Below the pieces are notes generated by a model. The model did not search any database, was not told the DNA's origin, and saw nothing but the letters and a program-made list of their open reading frames with translations. DNA of 64,000 nt from Clostridia bacterium (GTDB lineage Bacteria > Bacillota > Clostridia > Lachnospirales > Anaerotignaceae): the NCBI GenBank assembly GCA_910575055.1, contig CAJTDC010000001.1, positions 310,001 through 374,000 on the forward strand, read 5' to 3'. Numbering within the stretch: position 1 is the first letter of the stretch; every line of letters starts with the position of its first letter. Shown in pieces: positions 8,986 to 17,821 of the stretch. Made by a program: the position numbers and the translations under genes.

Positions 8986-9876
8986 TTGCAGGAAATCAAA
9001 TTAAAAGCAAGAGCAAAAATTAATTTAACATTAGATGTTACAGGAAAACAAACTAACGGTTATCATACTGTACGTATGATTATGCAAACATTATCCCTTT
9101 ATGATAGCATATATATCAAAAAAATTGATAAACCTGTTATTCGTGTCAAAAGTAATTTAGACTGGCTTCCTACTGATGAAAGAAACTTAGCTTATAAAGG
9201 TGCACAGTTATTAAAAAATAAATTTAATATACAACAAGGCATTTTTATACAATTAGATAAAAAAATACCTGTTGCTGCTGGTTTAGCAGGAGGTAGTGCA
9301 GATTGTGCTGCAGTTATGGTAGGAATTAATAAATTATTTGGTATAGGGCTTTCCAAAAAAAAACTTATGGAAATTGCTCTACAATTAGGTGCTGATATTC
9401 CTTATTGTATATTACAAGGAACAGCATTAGCTGAAGGGATAGGAGAAAAATTAACGCCTATTAAAACAGGCTGTCCTTTTTGTTATGTTTTGTTAGCAAA
9501 ACCCAATATTAATATTTCTACAGCATCTGTTTATCAAAACTTGGAATTAGACAAAATAATACAGCATCCTAATACAGAACAAATGCTTTTTCAAATGCAG
9601 CAAAAAAATATAACTGAAATGGGAAAACTTCTTTGTAATGTACTAGAAACTGTTACTATTGCAAAATATAATGAAATTGCTCTTTTAAAACAAAAAATGA
9701 TGGAATTAGGAGCATCTGGAGCTCTTATGAGTGGTAGCGGTTCTACTGTATTTGGTTTATTTTTAGATAAACAAAAAGCGATAGAAGCAGAAAAAGTAAT
9801 CAAAAAAGAATTTATATTAAGAGATGTTTTTGTAACAGAAATATGGAACAAAAAACAATATAGAAGGAGAGAATAA
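8986..9876 (+). CDS. ispE: 4-diphosphocytidyl-2-C-methyl-D-erythritol kinase
   Basis: The protein has 296 residues. It is a GHMP-family kinase that phosphorylates CDP-methylerythritol in the MEP route to isoprenoids. The N-terminal signature KARAKINLTLDV with NGYHTV is present. The ATP-binding loop VAAGLAGGSADCAA lies at about 97-109 and the C-terminal GASGALMSGSGSTVFGLF motif is intact. The start is TTG, with AGGAGGGG six bases upstream; no ATG fits the family N-terminus. The RBS of the following GntR gene lies inside the ispE end and only two bases separate the genes, so they form an operon. Confidence 0.95.
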   Translation: MQEIKLKARAKINLTLDVTGKQTNGYHTVRMIMQTLSLYDSIYIKKIDKPVIRVKSNLDWLPTDERNLAYKGAQLLKNKFNIQQGIFIQLDKKIPVAAGLAGGSADCAAVMVGINKLFGIGLSKKKLMEIALQLGADIPYCILQGTALAEGIGEKLTPIKTGCPFCYVLLAKPNINISTASVYQNLELDKIIQHPNTEQMLFQMQQKNITEMGKLLCNVLETVTIAKYNEIALLKQKMMELGASGALMSGSGSTVFGLFLDKQKAIEAEKVIKKEFILRDVFVTEIWNKKQYRRRE

Positions 9877-9878
9877 AA

Positions 9879-10562
9879 ATGATAGATTACAAATTTAGTA
9901 TCAATTCAAATGAATATTTGCCTTTAAGAGATGTTGTATTTAACACATTAAGAGATGCAATACTAACAGGAAAATTACAGCCTGGAGAAAGACTTATGGA
10001 AAACCAACTAGCTGAAAAATTAGGTGTAAGTCGTACTCCTATTAGAGAAGCATTACGTATGCTGAAATTAGAAAACCTTGTAGAATTAACTCCTAGAAAA
10101 GGAGCACAAGTATTGGATATGAGCGAAAAAGATATTGTTAATGTATTAGAAATCAGAGAAGTATTAGAAGGACTAGCAGCACAGCTTGCCTGCAAAAAAA
10201 TGACTTCTGAAACGCTAGAAGAATTAAAAAAGACAGAATTAGAATTTGAACAATTTGCAAAAGAAAATGACCTTGAAAAAGTAGTAAGTATAGATGAACA
10301 TTTTCATGATATTATATTTGCTTCTACAGAAAATGAAAGATTAATACAAATTTTCAATAATTTAAAAATACAATTATATCGTTATCGTATGGCTCATGTA
10401 AAATTAGATACTGGCATAGAAAGCATCATTGTACAACATAGAGCAATATTGTCTGCTATTGAAAATAAAAATGCAGTAGAAGGAGAAGATTTAGCCAAAA
10501 AGCATATACAATATCACGCAAAATTTATATTAGATGCTTTACAAAAAAAGAATAATGAATAA
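9879..10562 (+). CDS. GntR-family (FadR/FCD subfamily) transcriptional regulator
   Basis: The protein has 227 residues. An N-terminal winged helix-turn-helix (about 12-80) contains the GntR core LAEKLGVSRTPIREALRML. A helical FCD ligand domain follows (about 90-220), with the metal-ligand pattern of an Asp/His set (DEHFHDIIF, then HRAILSAI and KKHIQYH). FCD regulators usually sense small organic acids. It is coupled to ispE with a two-base gap. The effector and operator are not visible, and autoregulation would be a guess. Confidence 0.88.
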   Translation: MIDYKFSINSNEYLPLRDVVFNTLRDAILTGKLQPGERLMENQLAEKLGVSRTPIREALRMLKLENLVELTPRKGAQVLDMSEKDIVNVLEIREVLEGLAAQLACKKMTSETLEELKKTELEFEQFAKENDLEKVVSIDEHFHDIIFASTENERLIQIFNNLKIQLYRYRMAHVKLDTGIESIIVQHRAILSAIENKNAVEGEDLAKKHIQYHAKFILDALQKKNNE

Positions 10563-10626
10563 ATACTGTTTTTTATTGTTCTTTTGTAGAGAAAAAAGAA
10601 AAGGAACTAAATTTACTCATACGATT

Positions 10627-10676
10627 AATATTCGCAATGCCCTTCTCCTAAAATAGGTGGGGGTATTACGAATATT
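10627..10676. repeat. Interrupted inverted repeat in the gntR-LysM gap
   Basis: AATATTCG (10627-10634) is matched by CGAATATT (10669-10676). Pairing continues inward through AAT/ATT and GCCC/GGGG with one mismatch and one wobble. There is no T run, so it is not a good terminator. It lies between gntR and the promoter at 10743. Confidence 0.6.
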
Positions 10677-10742
10677 TGATAAAATAATGCTTATATTGTA
10701 ATATTATGTCGTAATCTCTGTTGTTTTTATTGTTCTTTTTTC

Positions 10743-10771
10743 TTGCATTAGTACAGTAGATAGCATAAAAT
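10743..10771 (+). promoter_or_regulatory. SigA-type promoter of the LysM-G5 gene
   Basis: TTGCAT (10743-10748), a 17-base spacer and TAAAAT (10766-10771), 45 bases before the ATG. Confidence 0.6.
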
Positions 10772-10815
10772 GAAATAAAGCAGGTAAAAGGTATTGTAAA
10801 GAAAGGAGTGTGTGA

Positions 10816-11958
10816 ATGGACTCTAAGGGAAATTTTCCAAAAAGGGAAGAGCGTGTACCTTATGGTCGAGCCATACCAAACGAACCCCCTAAAAAAACAA
10901 CTAAAAAAAGTAAAAAAAAGTTATCTCCCTACAGACAGAAATATAATGCACAGCACAATATTAAACCTGTAAAACGAAAAAAAATGCCTAAAAGAGCTAT
11001 GCCTGTAAAAAATAGACGTTTATTGACGCTTATTATTAGTATACTTGCTGTCGTTTTGCTTTTTCTTGTTATATTTCGTCAAAATGGTAAAGAAGTATTT
11101 ATCGGAGAAACAAGCATGGGTATTATAAAAGATAAATCTGTTACAGCAGAAAGTCTAACAGATTTGTTGACAACACAGTTGACACAAGAAGTTGGTGCAA
11201 GTGTAAAAATCAATGAAACATTAGAAATAAAACCAGTACATATATCAAAATCACGTGAAAAAGATGTTTATCAAATGGACTCTTTGACGCCTTTGCTTAG
11301 ACAAAAAGTAACTTATTTGGTAGAAGCTGCTGCGATTACAGTAGATGGTCAAGATGTTATTATTGTAGCAAATCAAGCGGTAGCAGATGAAGTGTTCACA
11401 GAAGTGCAGTCAGAATACATACCAGAAGATGAAACAAGAGATGTTACAGCTAGTTTTGAGGGAAATGTACAAGTGCAGTTAAAATATGTAGACCCTTCTG
11501 TTATTGTAGCAAAAGAAAATGCTGTGCAGACACTGAAAAAGGGTACGAAAGTAGAAAAGACATATACAGTACAACCTGGAGATGCACTTTATAAAATTGC
11601 AGCACAATTTGATATGACACAAGATGAACTTAAAGCAATGAATGCAGATAAAATACCATCAAATGGTAATATTATGGTAGGCTGGGAATTAAAAGTAATG
11701 GCAGAACAACCTATGGTTTCTGTAAGAACAGAAGAAACTGTTATACTAACAGAGGTACAAGAGAGAAAAACAGTATACCAGCAAGATGCTACAAAAAATA
11801 AAGGCTATCAAAAAGTAACAGAAGCAGGAAAAGATGGACAAAAAGAAGTAACAAAAAAAATTATTCGTGTTAACAATGAAATTGTTTCAGAAGAAATTGT
11901 TAGTGAAAAAACAACAGTAGAACCTGTTGACGAAATCATAGTACAAGGAACAAAATAA
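10816..11958 (+). CDS. Membrane-anchored LysM and G5 domain protein
   Basis: The protein has 380 residues. A very basic N-terminal 65 residues (poly-Lys stretches) precede one membrane helix at about 68-88. An extracytoplasmic alpha/beta region follows, then a LysM domain (about 249-296, YTVQPGDALYKIA) that should bind peptidoglycan, then a G5 domain (about 302-378). This order is that of clostridial LysM-G5-M23 endopeptidases, but the protein stops right after G5 and has no M23 metallopeptidase domain. It is therefore best called a wall-binding protein without visible catalytic domain. The ATG is preceded by GAAAGGAG. It is monocistronic behind its own promoter. Confidence 0.85.
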   Translation: MDSKGNFPKREERVPYGRAIPNEPPKKTTKKSKKKLSPYRQKYNAQHNIKPVKRKKMPKRAMPVKNRRLLTLIISILAVVLLFLVIFRQNGKEVFIGETSMGIIKDKSVTAESLTDLLTTQLTQEVGASVKINETLEIKPVHISKSREKDVYQMDSLTPLLRQKVTYLVEAAAITVDGQDVIIVANQAVADEVFTEVQSEYIPEDETRDVTASFEGNVQVQLKYVDPSVIVAKENAVQTLKKGTKVEKTYTVQPGDALYKIAAQFDMTQDELKAMNADKIPSNGNIMVGWELKVMAEQPMVSVRTEETVILTEVQERKTVYQQDATKNKGYQKVTEAGKDGQKEVTKKIIRVNNEIVSEEIVSEKTTVEPVDEIIVQGTK

Positions 11959-11986
11959 CAAAAAAGGAACAATTCATAAAAAATTA

Positions 11987-12027
11987 TTGTATAAAGTTGT
12001 ACCATTTTATATAAAATATGGTATAAT
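11987..12027 (+). promoter_or_regulatory. Promoter region of glucose-6-phosphate isomerase
   Basis: An extended -10 element, TGGTATAAT, ends at 12027, with TTGTAC 19 bases upstream of the hexamer. An alternative pair is TTGTAT (11987-11992), 17 bases, TATAAA (12010-12015). Which one is used cannot be told from sequence. Confidence 0.5.
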
Positions 12028-12083
12028 AAATATTGTAAATTACTGTACTACAGTAAGTAAAATACAGAGAGGAGAAATTTCAA

Positions 12084-13424
12084 ATGGCAGTAAAATTAAA
12101 ATTACAAGGAGTAAAACCTTTTGTAAGAGAACATGAATTGGGATATATGGCACCATTGGTAAAAGCTTGCCATGAACAACTGCATAACAGAACAGGTGCA
12201 GGAAATGATTTTTTAGGTTGGATAGACCTTCCTGTAAACTATGACAAAGAAGAATTTGCTAGAATTAAAAAAGCCGCAGAAAAAGTACAAAAAAATAGCG
12301 AAGTTCTAATTGTAATCGGTATTGGCGGTTCTTATCTTGGCACAAGAACAGCTTTAGATTTTATTAAATCTCCATATTATAATGAAGATAAATCTAAAAA
12401 AACACCTGACATTTACTTTGTAGGTAATAATATTAGCTCTACATATATCAATGATATATTGAATATTATGGGTGACAGAGATTTTTCTGTAAATATAATT
12501 TCTAAATCTGGTACAACAACAGAACCAGCAATCGCTTTTAGAATTTTCAAGCAAAAATTAGAAGAAAAATATGGTGCAGAAGGTGCAAAAGAAAGAATTT
12601 TTGCAACAACAGACAGAGCAAGAGGTGCTTTGAAAAACCTTTGTAACGAAAAAGGTTATGAAACATTTGTTATTCCTGATGATGTAGGAGGAAGATTTAC
12701 TGTATTAACTCCAGTTGGTCTTTTTGCTATGGCAGTAGCAGGTATTGATATTGATGCTGTTATGAAAGGTGCTGCAGATGCTTGTGAAGCATACAGCGTT
12801 GATGACATTACAAAAAATGAAAGCTATCAATATGCAGCTTACAGAAATATTTTCTTTAACAAAGGTAAAAATGTTGAAATTCTTGCAAATTATGAACCAC
12901 ATATGACATCTTTTGGAGAATGGTACAAACAACTCTTTGCAGAAAGCGAAGGAAAAGACGGAAAAGGTATTTTCCCTACAAGTGCTAACTTCTCTACAGA
13001 TTTACATTCTATTGGTCAATTTATACAAGACGGTAACAATTTTATGTTTGAAACAGTTATATGGAGCAAAGAACCAAAATCCAGTATTACAATACAGGAA
13101 GACCCTGAAAATATAGATGGATTAAACTTTGTTGCTGGTAAAGATATGCACTTTGTAAATAATAAAGCATTCAATGGTACATTACTTGCTCATATGGACG
13201 GCGGTGTACCAAATATCATTGTTGAAATTGATAAAATGGACGCTTATAACTTTGGTTATCTTGTATACTTCTTTGAAAAAGCAGTTGGCATTAGCGGTTA
13301 TCTTATTGGCATTAATCCATTTGACCAACCAGGTGTAGAAGCATACAAAAAGAATATGTTTGCACTTCTTGGCAAACCAGGATTTGAAGACAGAAAAGAA
13401 GAATTGGAAAAACGTCTTTTATAA
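12084..13424 (+). CDS. pgi: Glucose-6-phosphate isomerase
   Basis: The protein has 446 residues, the short bacterial form. It interconverts glucose-6-phosphate and fructose-6-phosphate in glycolysis. The phosphate-binding motifs are visible: [16 protein letters not shown] (about 73-88) and [14 protein letters not shown] (about 138-151). The family signature [14 protein letters not shown] lies near the C-terminus, and the catalytic Glu and His regions are present ([16 protein letters not shown]-like, here [17 protein letters not shown]). The ATG follows GAGAGGAG. It has its own promoter and terminator. Confidence 0.96.
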   Translation: MAVKLKLQGVKPFVREHELGYMAPLVKACHEQLHNRTGAGNDFLGWIDLPVNYDKEEFARIKKAAEKVQKNSEVLIVIGIGGSYLGTRTALDFIKSPYYNEDKSKKTPDIYFVGNNISSTYINDILNIMGDRDFSVNIISKSGTTTEPAIAFRIFKQKLEEKYGAEGAKERIFATTDRARGALKNLCNEKGYETFVIPDDVGGRFTVLTPVGLFAMAVAGIDIDAVMKGAADACEAYSVDDITKNESYQYAAYRNIFFNKGKNVEILANYEPHMTSFGEWYKQLFAESEGKDGKGIFPTSANFSTDLHSIGQFIQDGNNFMFETVIWSKEPKSSITIQEDPENIDGLNFVAGKDMHFVNNKAFNGTLLAHMDGGVPNIIVEIDKMDAYNFGYLVYFFEKAVGISGYLIGINPFDQPGVEAYKKNMFALLGKPGFEDRKEELEKRLL

Positions 13425-13437
13425 TAGAAAACAAAAC

Positions 13438-13470
13438 AATAAAGAGATGCGAAAACGCATCTCTTTATTT
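13438..13470 (+). terminator. Intrinsic terminator after pgi
   Basis: A 14-bp perfect stem (13438-13451 with 13456-13469) has an AAAA loop and a short T tail. It lies between pgi and the HAD gene, whose RBS follows directly. Confidence 0.8.
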
Positions 13471-13497
13471 ACTTCATACTTTAGAAGGGGAAAAATT

Positions 13498-14157
13498 ATG
13501 AAAACAGCAGTATTATTTGATTTAGATGGCACATTAACAGATTCTGCACCAGGTATTATTGATACATTAAAGTATGCACTAAATAAACAAAATATAATAC
13601 CACCTGATGATTTACAATTTGTGTTAGGCCCTCCTCTTATGGATACATTTGTAAATACTTTTCATATGTCACAACAACAAGCACAACAAGCTTATCAATG
13701 CTATCGCGAAAGATATGCCGAAAAAGGAATGTATCAAAACAGTGTTTTTGAAGGAGTAAAAGAAATGCTTTTTGAACTCAAAAAACAAGGTAAAAAACTT
13801 GCTGTTGCTACATCAAAATCAGAAGATTTTGCAAAACAAATTATAGAGCATTTTGGCTTGTCTGAATACTTTGATTGTGTTGCTGGAAATTATTTAAACA
13901 CAAGAGATAGCAAAGAAAAAGTAGTTCGTTATGCTTTGGAACAACTTCAAGTCAGTGCAGATGCTGCTGTGCTTGTAGGCGACAGAATGTATGATATTAT
14001 AGGGGGAAAAAAAGCAGGTGTAACTGTAATAGCTGTGTTATATGGCTATGGTGAAGTACAAGAGTTTAAAAAGTATGGTGCAGATGTTATTGTACAAACA
14101 CCTCAAGATGTTGTTAATACAATATTGAACTGGGACAAAAAAGAACCATCAAAATAA
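13498..14157 (+). CDS. HAD-superfamily phosphatase, phosphoglycolate phosphatase-like
   Basis: The start is placed at the ATG behind GAAGGGGA, which gives 219 residues; a longer frame runs back through the pgi terminator and into pgi and is not credible. HAD motif I is DLDGTLTDS near the N-terminus, motif II is the TSK segment in VATSKSEDF, and motif III/IV is VGDRMYDIIGGKKAG with the usual acidic pair modified to D-xxx-D. A helical cap of the Gph/PpaX type lies between motifs I and II. The substrate cannot be fixed from sequence; candidates are phosphoglycolate, pyrophosphate or a sugar phosphate. Confidence 0.85.
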   Translation: MKTAVLFDLDGTLTDSAPGIIDTLKYALNKQNIIPPDDLQFVLGPPLMDTFVNTFHMSQQQAQQAYQCYRERYAEKGMYQNSVFEGVKEMLFELKKQGKKLAVATSKSEDFAKQIIEHFGLSEYFDCVAGNYLNTRDSKEKVVRYALEQLQVSADAAVLVGDRMYDIIGGKKAGVTVIAVLYGYGEVQEFKKYGADVIVQTPQDVVNTILNWDKKEPSK

Positions 14158-14175
14158 CTGATGGTTTTTTTTGTA
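14144..14175. terminator. Convergent intrinsic terminator between HAD gene and thiY
   Basis: AACCATCA pairs with TGATGGTT around a seven-base loop that holds the HAD stop codon. A run of eight T follows on the plus strand. Confidence 0.8.
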
Positions 14176-15198
14176 TTATTCTATATTTTCAAATATATCT
14201 TCTGGTATAATGTTATTTTGAATAAGACCTTCTTTTTTTAACCAATCAATATTATTTTGCCATACTTGAGCATCTTGTGACAAAAATGCTGCACTCTCTG
14301 TTTCCATAACAGGCAATAATATATCTATACTTTTTTGTTCTACCTCTTTTTTTAATGGGAAATTTTCTTCATTTTGATTATCTAATAATATTTGTAATGC
14401 TTCTTCTGGGTGTTGTTTTGTGTATTCAAAGCCTTTTTTAGATGCCCTTAAAAATTTCTGTATTTTCTCTTTATTATTTTGTAATGTATCATTTCCTGCG
14501 AGTAATACTAATTCGTAATAATCTGGCACACCATATTCATTTGGATAATAATATTGTACTTCAAAACCTTCTGCTTCCATTTGAGGCACTTCGTGATTTA
14601 TCATACAGCCTATTGTTGCATCTACTTTTTGTGTTGTCATAGAAGACATCAAATCAAAACCAACATCTACTAATTCAACATCACCACTTTTTCCTACATA
14701 TTCTAAATTTGATTTTATCATACCTTCTGATATTACAGAACCACTATGTCCTATTTTTTTGCCTTCTAAATCTGCTGGAGAAGAAATATTTTTTTCTTTT
14801 AATGACAATATGATATTTAAAGGAGATTGTACCAAAGCTCCTACTGATTTTACTGGTATATTTTCATTTGCTACTGTCATAATAGTATCGTGTAAATAAT
14901 AAATACCCATATCAGCCCTACCTGCTGCTGTTAAAGAAAGTGCATCATTTGTATTTGCTGGAAATCTTACATTTATATGAAGTCCTTCTTGTTCATAATA
15001 TCCTTTTTCCATAGCAACATAAATAAAAGAGTGTATTGCATTAGGATACCAATCTAATACAATGTCAAATTCTTCTAAATCCTCATTAGACTGTGCTGTT
15101 TGCTGTTCCTCTCCTTGCTGTTGTGTTGATTGTGTGCTACAAGCTGCCATTAACACCATAATACTTAATAAAAATACTGCTAATATCCTTTTTTTCAT
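14176..15198 (-). CDS. thiY: Thiamine-precursor ABC transporter, substrate-binding lipoprotein
   Basis: The protein has 340 residues. The lipoprotein signal ends at LMAACS (lipidated Cys20), and a Gln/Glu-rich linker follows. The mature part is an NMT1/THI5-like periplasmic-binding fold (LDWYPNAIHSFIYVAMEKGYYEQ is typical; AADIG-type loop ADMGIYYL). It should capture a pyrimidine precursor of thiamine such as formylaminopyrimidine or HMP. It is the last gene of the tenA-ATPase-permease-lipoprotein operon behind a TPP riboswitch, which is the main reason for the thiamine assignment. The gap to the permease gene is only three bases. Confidence 0.88.
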   Translation of the reverse strand: MKKRILAVFLLSIMVLMAACSTQSTQQQGEEQQTAQSNEDLEEFDIVLDWYPNAIHSFIYVAMEKGYYEQEGLHINVRFPANTNDALSLTAAGRADMGIYYLHDTIMTVANENIPVKSVGALVQSPLNIILSLKEKNISSPADLEGKKIGHSGSVISEGMIKSNLEYVGKSGDVELVDVGFDLMSSMTTQKVDATIGCMINHEVPQMEAEGFEVQYYYPNEYGVPDYYELVLLAGNDTLQNNKEKIQKFLRASKKGFEYTKQHPEEALQILLDNQNEENFPLKKEVEQKSIDILLPVMETESAAFLSQDAQVWQNNIDWLKKEGLIQNNIIPEDIFENIE

Positions 15199-15201
15199 TT
15201 T

Positions 15202-15945
15202 TTAAATCTCCTTTCTCCACGTAATTAATTTTTTTTCTATCATATTTATAATAGCAACACTTATCATTGCTACAAATGAAAGCAATACTACAGGTGCAAA
15301 TACTCCTGCACCATCTAACTGTGTCATCATTCTTTTGCTGAAATAGCCTAATCCGCTTTGTGCTCCTAACCATTCTGCGATTGCTGCACCTATAATGCTC
15401 ATAGGAATAGCCATTTTAATAGCAGAAAAAAAGTAAGGCAATGCAGTAGGAAATTTTAATTTTATAAAAATGTCTTTTTTATTTGCACCATAGGTAATAA
15501 GTAATTCTTCCATTTCCCTTTTTGTAGATTTCAAACCATCATATACTGTAATAGCAATAGGAAAAAATGTAATTAATATTGTAACAAGTACTTTACTCCA
15601 TATACTATAACCAAACCAAAGTACAAAAAGAGGTGCGATTGCTGTAGTTGGTATTGTTTGAGATGCTATAATAATAGGATAAAGAGCATTTTCAATATTT
15701 TTATTGCTGTCCATAATCACAGACAAAAAAACACCTAATACAACAGAAATTAATAGACCTAAAAAAGTAACCCCCATTGTTGCTGGCAAATGTACCAATA
15801 ATAATATTTCCTTTAATTGCCAAAGTTTTACAAGTATCTGTAAAGGGGAAGGCAATATATATGCTGCATCAATACCCATAGCAATAAATTGCCAAAGTAG
15901 TACCAGAAAAATGCCTAATGCTAAAGCAGGCATATTTTTTTTCAT
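15202..15945 (-). CDS. thiX: Thiamine-precursor ABC transporter, permease
   Basis: The protein has 247 residues with about six hydrophobic segments. It carries the binding-protein-dependent permease EAA-type loop (KREMEELLITYGANKKDIFIKLKFPTALP, split across a cytoplasmic loop). The fold is that of SsuC/TauC/ThiX permeases. The partner ATPase lies 12 bases upstream and the binding lipoprotein three bases downstream. The RBS is AGGAGGAAT before an ATG. Substrate specificity is inferred from the operon and riboswitch. Confidence 0.88.
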   Translation of the reverse strand: MKKNMPALALGIFLVLLWQFIAMGIDAAYILPSPLQILVKLWQLKEILLLVHLPATMGVTFLGLLISVVLGVFLSVIMDSNKNIENALYPIIIASQTIPTTAIAPLFVLWFGYSIWSKVLVTILITFFPIAITVYDGLKSTKREMEELLITYGANKKDIFIKLKFPTALPYFFSAIKMAIPMSIIGAAIAEWLGAQSGLGYFSKRMMTQLDGAGVFAPVVLLSFVAMISVAIINMIEKKLITWRKEI

Positions 15946-15957
15946 ATAATATTCCTC

Positions 15958-16698
15958 CTATTGTCTTAGCTTTTTAATAAGCTGTTCTTTTAATTCTACA
16001 ATTTCTGTTCTTTTTAAATCTTCTCTTTTTCTAGGATATTGTAATGGTACTTCTATTTTTTCCATACAACAAAATGGGCTGTCTTTTATAATAAATACAA
16101 ACTTTGATAAAAATATAGCTTCTTCTACATCGTGTGTAATAAACAATATAGTTTTATGAAAATGAAGCCATTGTTGTAAAAGCCATTCTTGCATATCTAC
16201 ACGAGTTAAATAATCTAGTGCACTAAAAGGCTCATCTAATAAAAGCATTTCTGCTCCAGCCAATAACGTTCTTGCAAAAGAAATTCTTTGCTTCATACCG
16301 CCTGACAATTCTTTAGGATATTTATGAGCATATTCTAAAAGTCCTATCTCTTTTAATACTTCATAACATTTTTTTTGCTGTTCTTTTTTAGGAACTTTTT
16401 GTAATTCCATAGGCAAACAAATATTTTTTTCAATAGTATTCCAAGGAAAAAGTAAATCTTTTTGAGGCATAAAGGCACTATATTGTTTTATCTGTTGTAT
16501 TGGCTTGCCATCAATGAGTATTTGCCCTTTTTGAGGACTTTCTAAACCATTGATTAAACGAAATATAGTACTTTTTCCGCAACCGCTTTTTCCAATAATA
16601 GAAATAAAGTCTCCTTTATCTACAGAAAAATTAAAATCTTTCATCATTTCCTGTTTATCTTGTGCATACTGAAATGATACATTTTGAAATTCCAGCAC
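15958..16698 (-). CDS. thiZ: Thiamine-precursor ABC transporter, ATP-binding protein
   Basis: The protein has 246 residues. It is a complete ABC ATPase: Walker A GKSGCGKST (about 36-44), a Q-loop region AFMPQKDLL, the signature LSGGMKQRISFARTLLAG, Walker B MLLLDEPFSALD, and a switch His in ITHDVEEAIFLS. It belongs to the nitrate/sulfonate/thiamine-precursor importer group. The start is GTG with GGAG nine bases upstream, inside the end of tenA. Three bases separate it from the tenA stop. Confidence 0.9.
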   Translation of the reverse strand: MLEFQNVSFQYAQDKQEMMKDFNFSVDKGDFISIIGKSGCGKSTIFRLINGLESPQKGQILIDGKPIQQIKQYSAFMPQKDLLFPWNTIEKNICLPMELQKVPKKEQQKKCYEVLKEIGLLEYAHKYPKELSGGMKQRISFARTLLAGAEMLLLDEPFSALDYLTRVDMQEWLLQQWLHFHKTILFITHDVEEAIFLSKFVFIIKDSPFCCMEKIEVPLQYPRKREDLKRTEIVELKEQLIKKLRQ

Positions 16699-16701
16699 AA
16701 T

Positions 16702-17361
16702 TTACATCTCCTTTTTATAGGACATATCCCAAAAAGCATATTCATAACGACTGCAATTAATAAATACTGTTTTCAATTCTTCTATTCTTTTTTGTGTAAT
16801 ACCCTCTCCTAATGTATCTGTTAAATCAATAAGTTCTTGTGTATCTTTTCTATATTGTTCAGAAGAATATCCTTTTATCCATTCTCCATAAAGAGTATGT
16901 TCTGCTGCATTAGGTATATTGTTATGATGTTCTCCTATCACTTGATAACTCCACGCACAAGATAGTATCGCAACTAAAACATCTAATACATCGCCATTAT
17001 AAGATACTTCCATCATATAGCTTGTATAAGAACGATTTGCAAGAGATTGTTTTGCCGCTTTTACTTCTTCCTTTGAAATGCCAAGTCTTTGCATATATAT
17101 TTTATGTATGTTCATTTCACCATACAATGTACTATGTACCATAGAAGCAAATTTTCTCATCAATTCTTCTTGTTTGCTTTTTATAACACCTAAAGCAAAT
17201 ACTTTAGAATACTCTAGTAAATATAAATAGTCTTGTATCATATAAAAACGGAATAAATCTGGGGAAAGTGTTCCTTCTCCTAATTGTTTTACAAATGGGT
17301 GTTCTAAATAGCTTTTCCAAATTTCTTCTACACTTTCATATAATATTTTTGATAATTTCAT
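16702..17361 (-). CDS. tenA: TenA-family aminopyrimidine aminohydrolase (thiaminase II)
   Basis: The protein has 219 residues. TenA hydrolyses aminopyrimidine breakdown products of thiamine to HMP for salvage. The residues known from Bacillus subtilis TenA sit at matching places: Asp44 (QDYLYL), Tyr112 (SYTSYM), Cys135 (ILSCAWSYQVIG) and a C-terminal Glu at 207 (RYEYAFWDM). It is the first gene after the TPP riboswitch and terminator, and the transporter genes follow. No thiD, thiE or thiM is in the window, so the later steps must be encoded elsewhere. The ATG has AAAGGAGGAG upstream. Confidence 0.94.
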   Translation of the reverse strand: MKLSKILYESVEEIWKSYLEHPFVKQLGEGTLSPDLFRFYMIQDYLYLLEYSKVFALGVIKSKQEELMRKFASMVHSTLYGEMNIHKIYMQRLGISKEEVKAAKQSLANRSYTSYMMEVSYNGDVLDVLVAILSCAWSYQVIGEHHNNIPNAAEHTLYGEWIKGYSSEQYRKDTQELIDLTDTLGEGITQKRIEELKTVFINCSRYEYAFWDMSYKKEM

Positions 17362-17422
17362 TTTGATAACTCCTCCTTTTATTTTTGCAAACCAAATGTA
17401 TTCATTTAATTTATTTTATAAA

Positions 17423-17463
17423 TAAAAAAAGCAAAAAATAAAACTTCCCAAAAAAGAAAGTTT
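17423..17463 (-). terminator. Riboswitch-controlled intrinsic terminator
   Basis: On the minus strand AAACTTTC pairs with GGAAGTTT (one wobble) around a seven-base loop, followed by TATTTTTTGC and more T. It lies between the TPP aptamer and tenA, as expected for the expression platform. Confidence 0.75.
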
Positions 17464-17489
17464 ACTTTTGCCTTTATATTTGACAATTT

Positions 17490-17572
17490 GCTTCCTTTCG
17501 TTGGTACTAACCACGTCAAGTTCAAAGGGTCAAGCAATATGCTTTCTCAGCCAATAAAAGGCCCCCCTAGCA
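17490..17572 (-). ncRNA. TPP (thiamine pyrophosphate) riboswitch aptamer
   Basis: Read on the minus strand, the conserved THI-element blocks appear in order: CTAGGGGGGCC, GGCTGAGA, GACCCTTTGAACTTGA, then GTTAGTACCAACG and AAGGAAGC. The GGCTGAGA and the ACCC-TTTGAAC-TGA blocks are the pyrimidine- and pyrophosphate-sensor regions. High thiamine pyrophosphate should favour the downstream terminator and shut off tenA-thiZXY. Confidence 0.95.
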
Positions 17573-17594
17573 GAATTTATTTTATTATATACAA

Positions 17595-17623
17595 AGTATA
17601 GTATGATAAACATATTTTGTCAA
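17595..17623 (-). promoter_or_regulatory. Consensus SigA promoter of the thiamine salvage operon
   Basis: On the minus strand TTGACA (17623-17618), a 17-base spacer and TATACT (17600-17595). Transcription would start just before the TPP aptamer. Confidence 0.85.
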
Positions 17624-17821
17624 CATTTACTTTTTTATATTTATTTTATCTATTTTATTTATCTATTTCTAACAAAAAATAAATTTCACAATATGCTGTC
17701 ATTTCTTTTTGCTTCTGATTGCAGTATAATGTCTTTACTAACAAACATATCGTATTAAAATGGCGAAAATAGTATCAATACAGCACTTTCACCACATCAT
17801 TACATAAAAAGGAGATGTACT

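Noticed and set aside
13360-13497. Longer N-terminus for the HAD phosphatase
   Set aside because: It would start inside pgi and run through the pgi terminator; the HAD motif begins right after the ATG at 13498, which has a good RBS.
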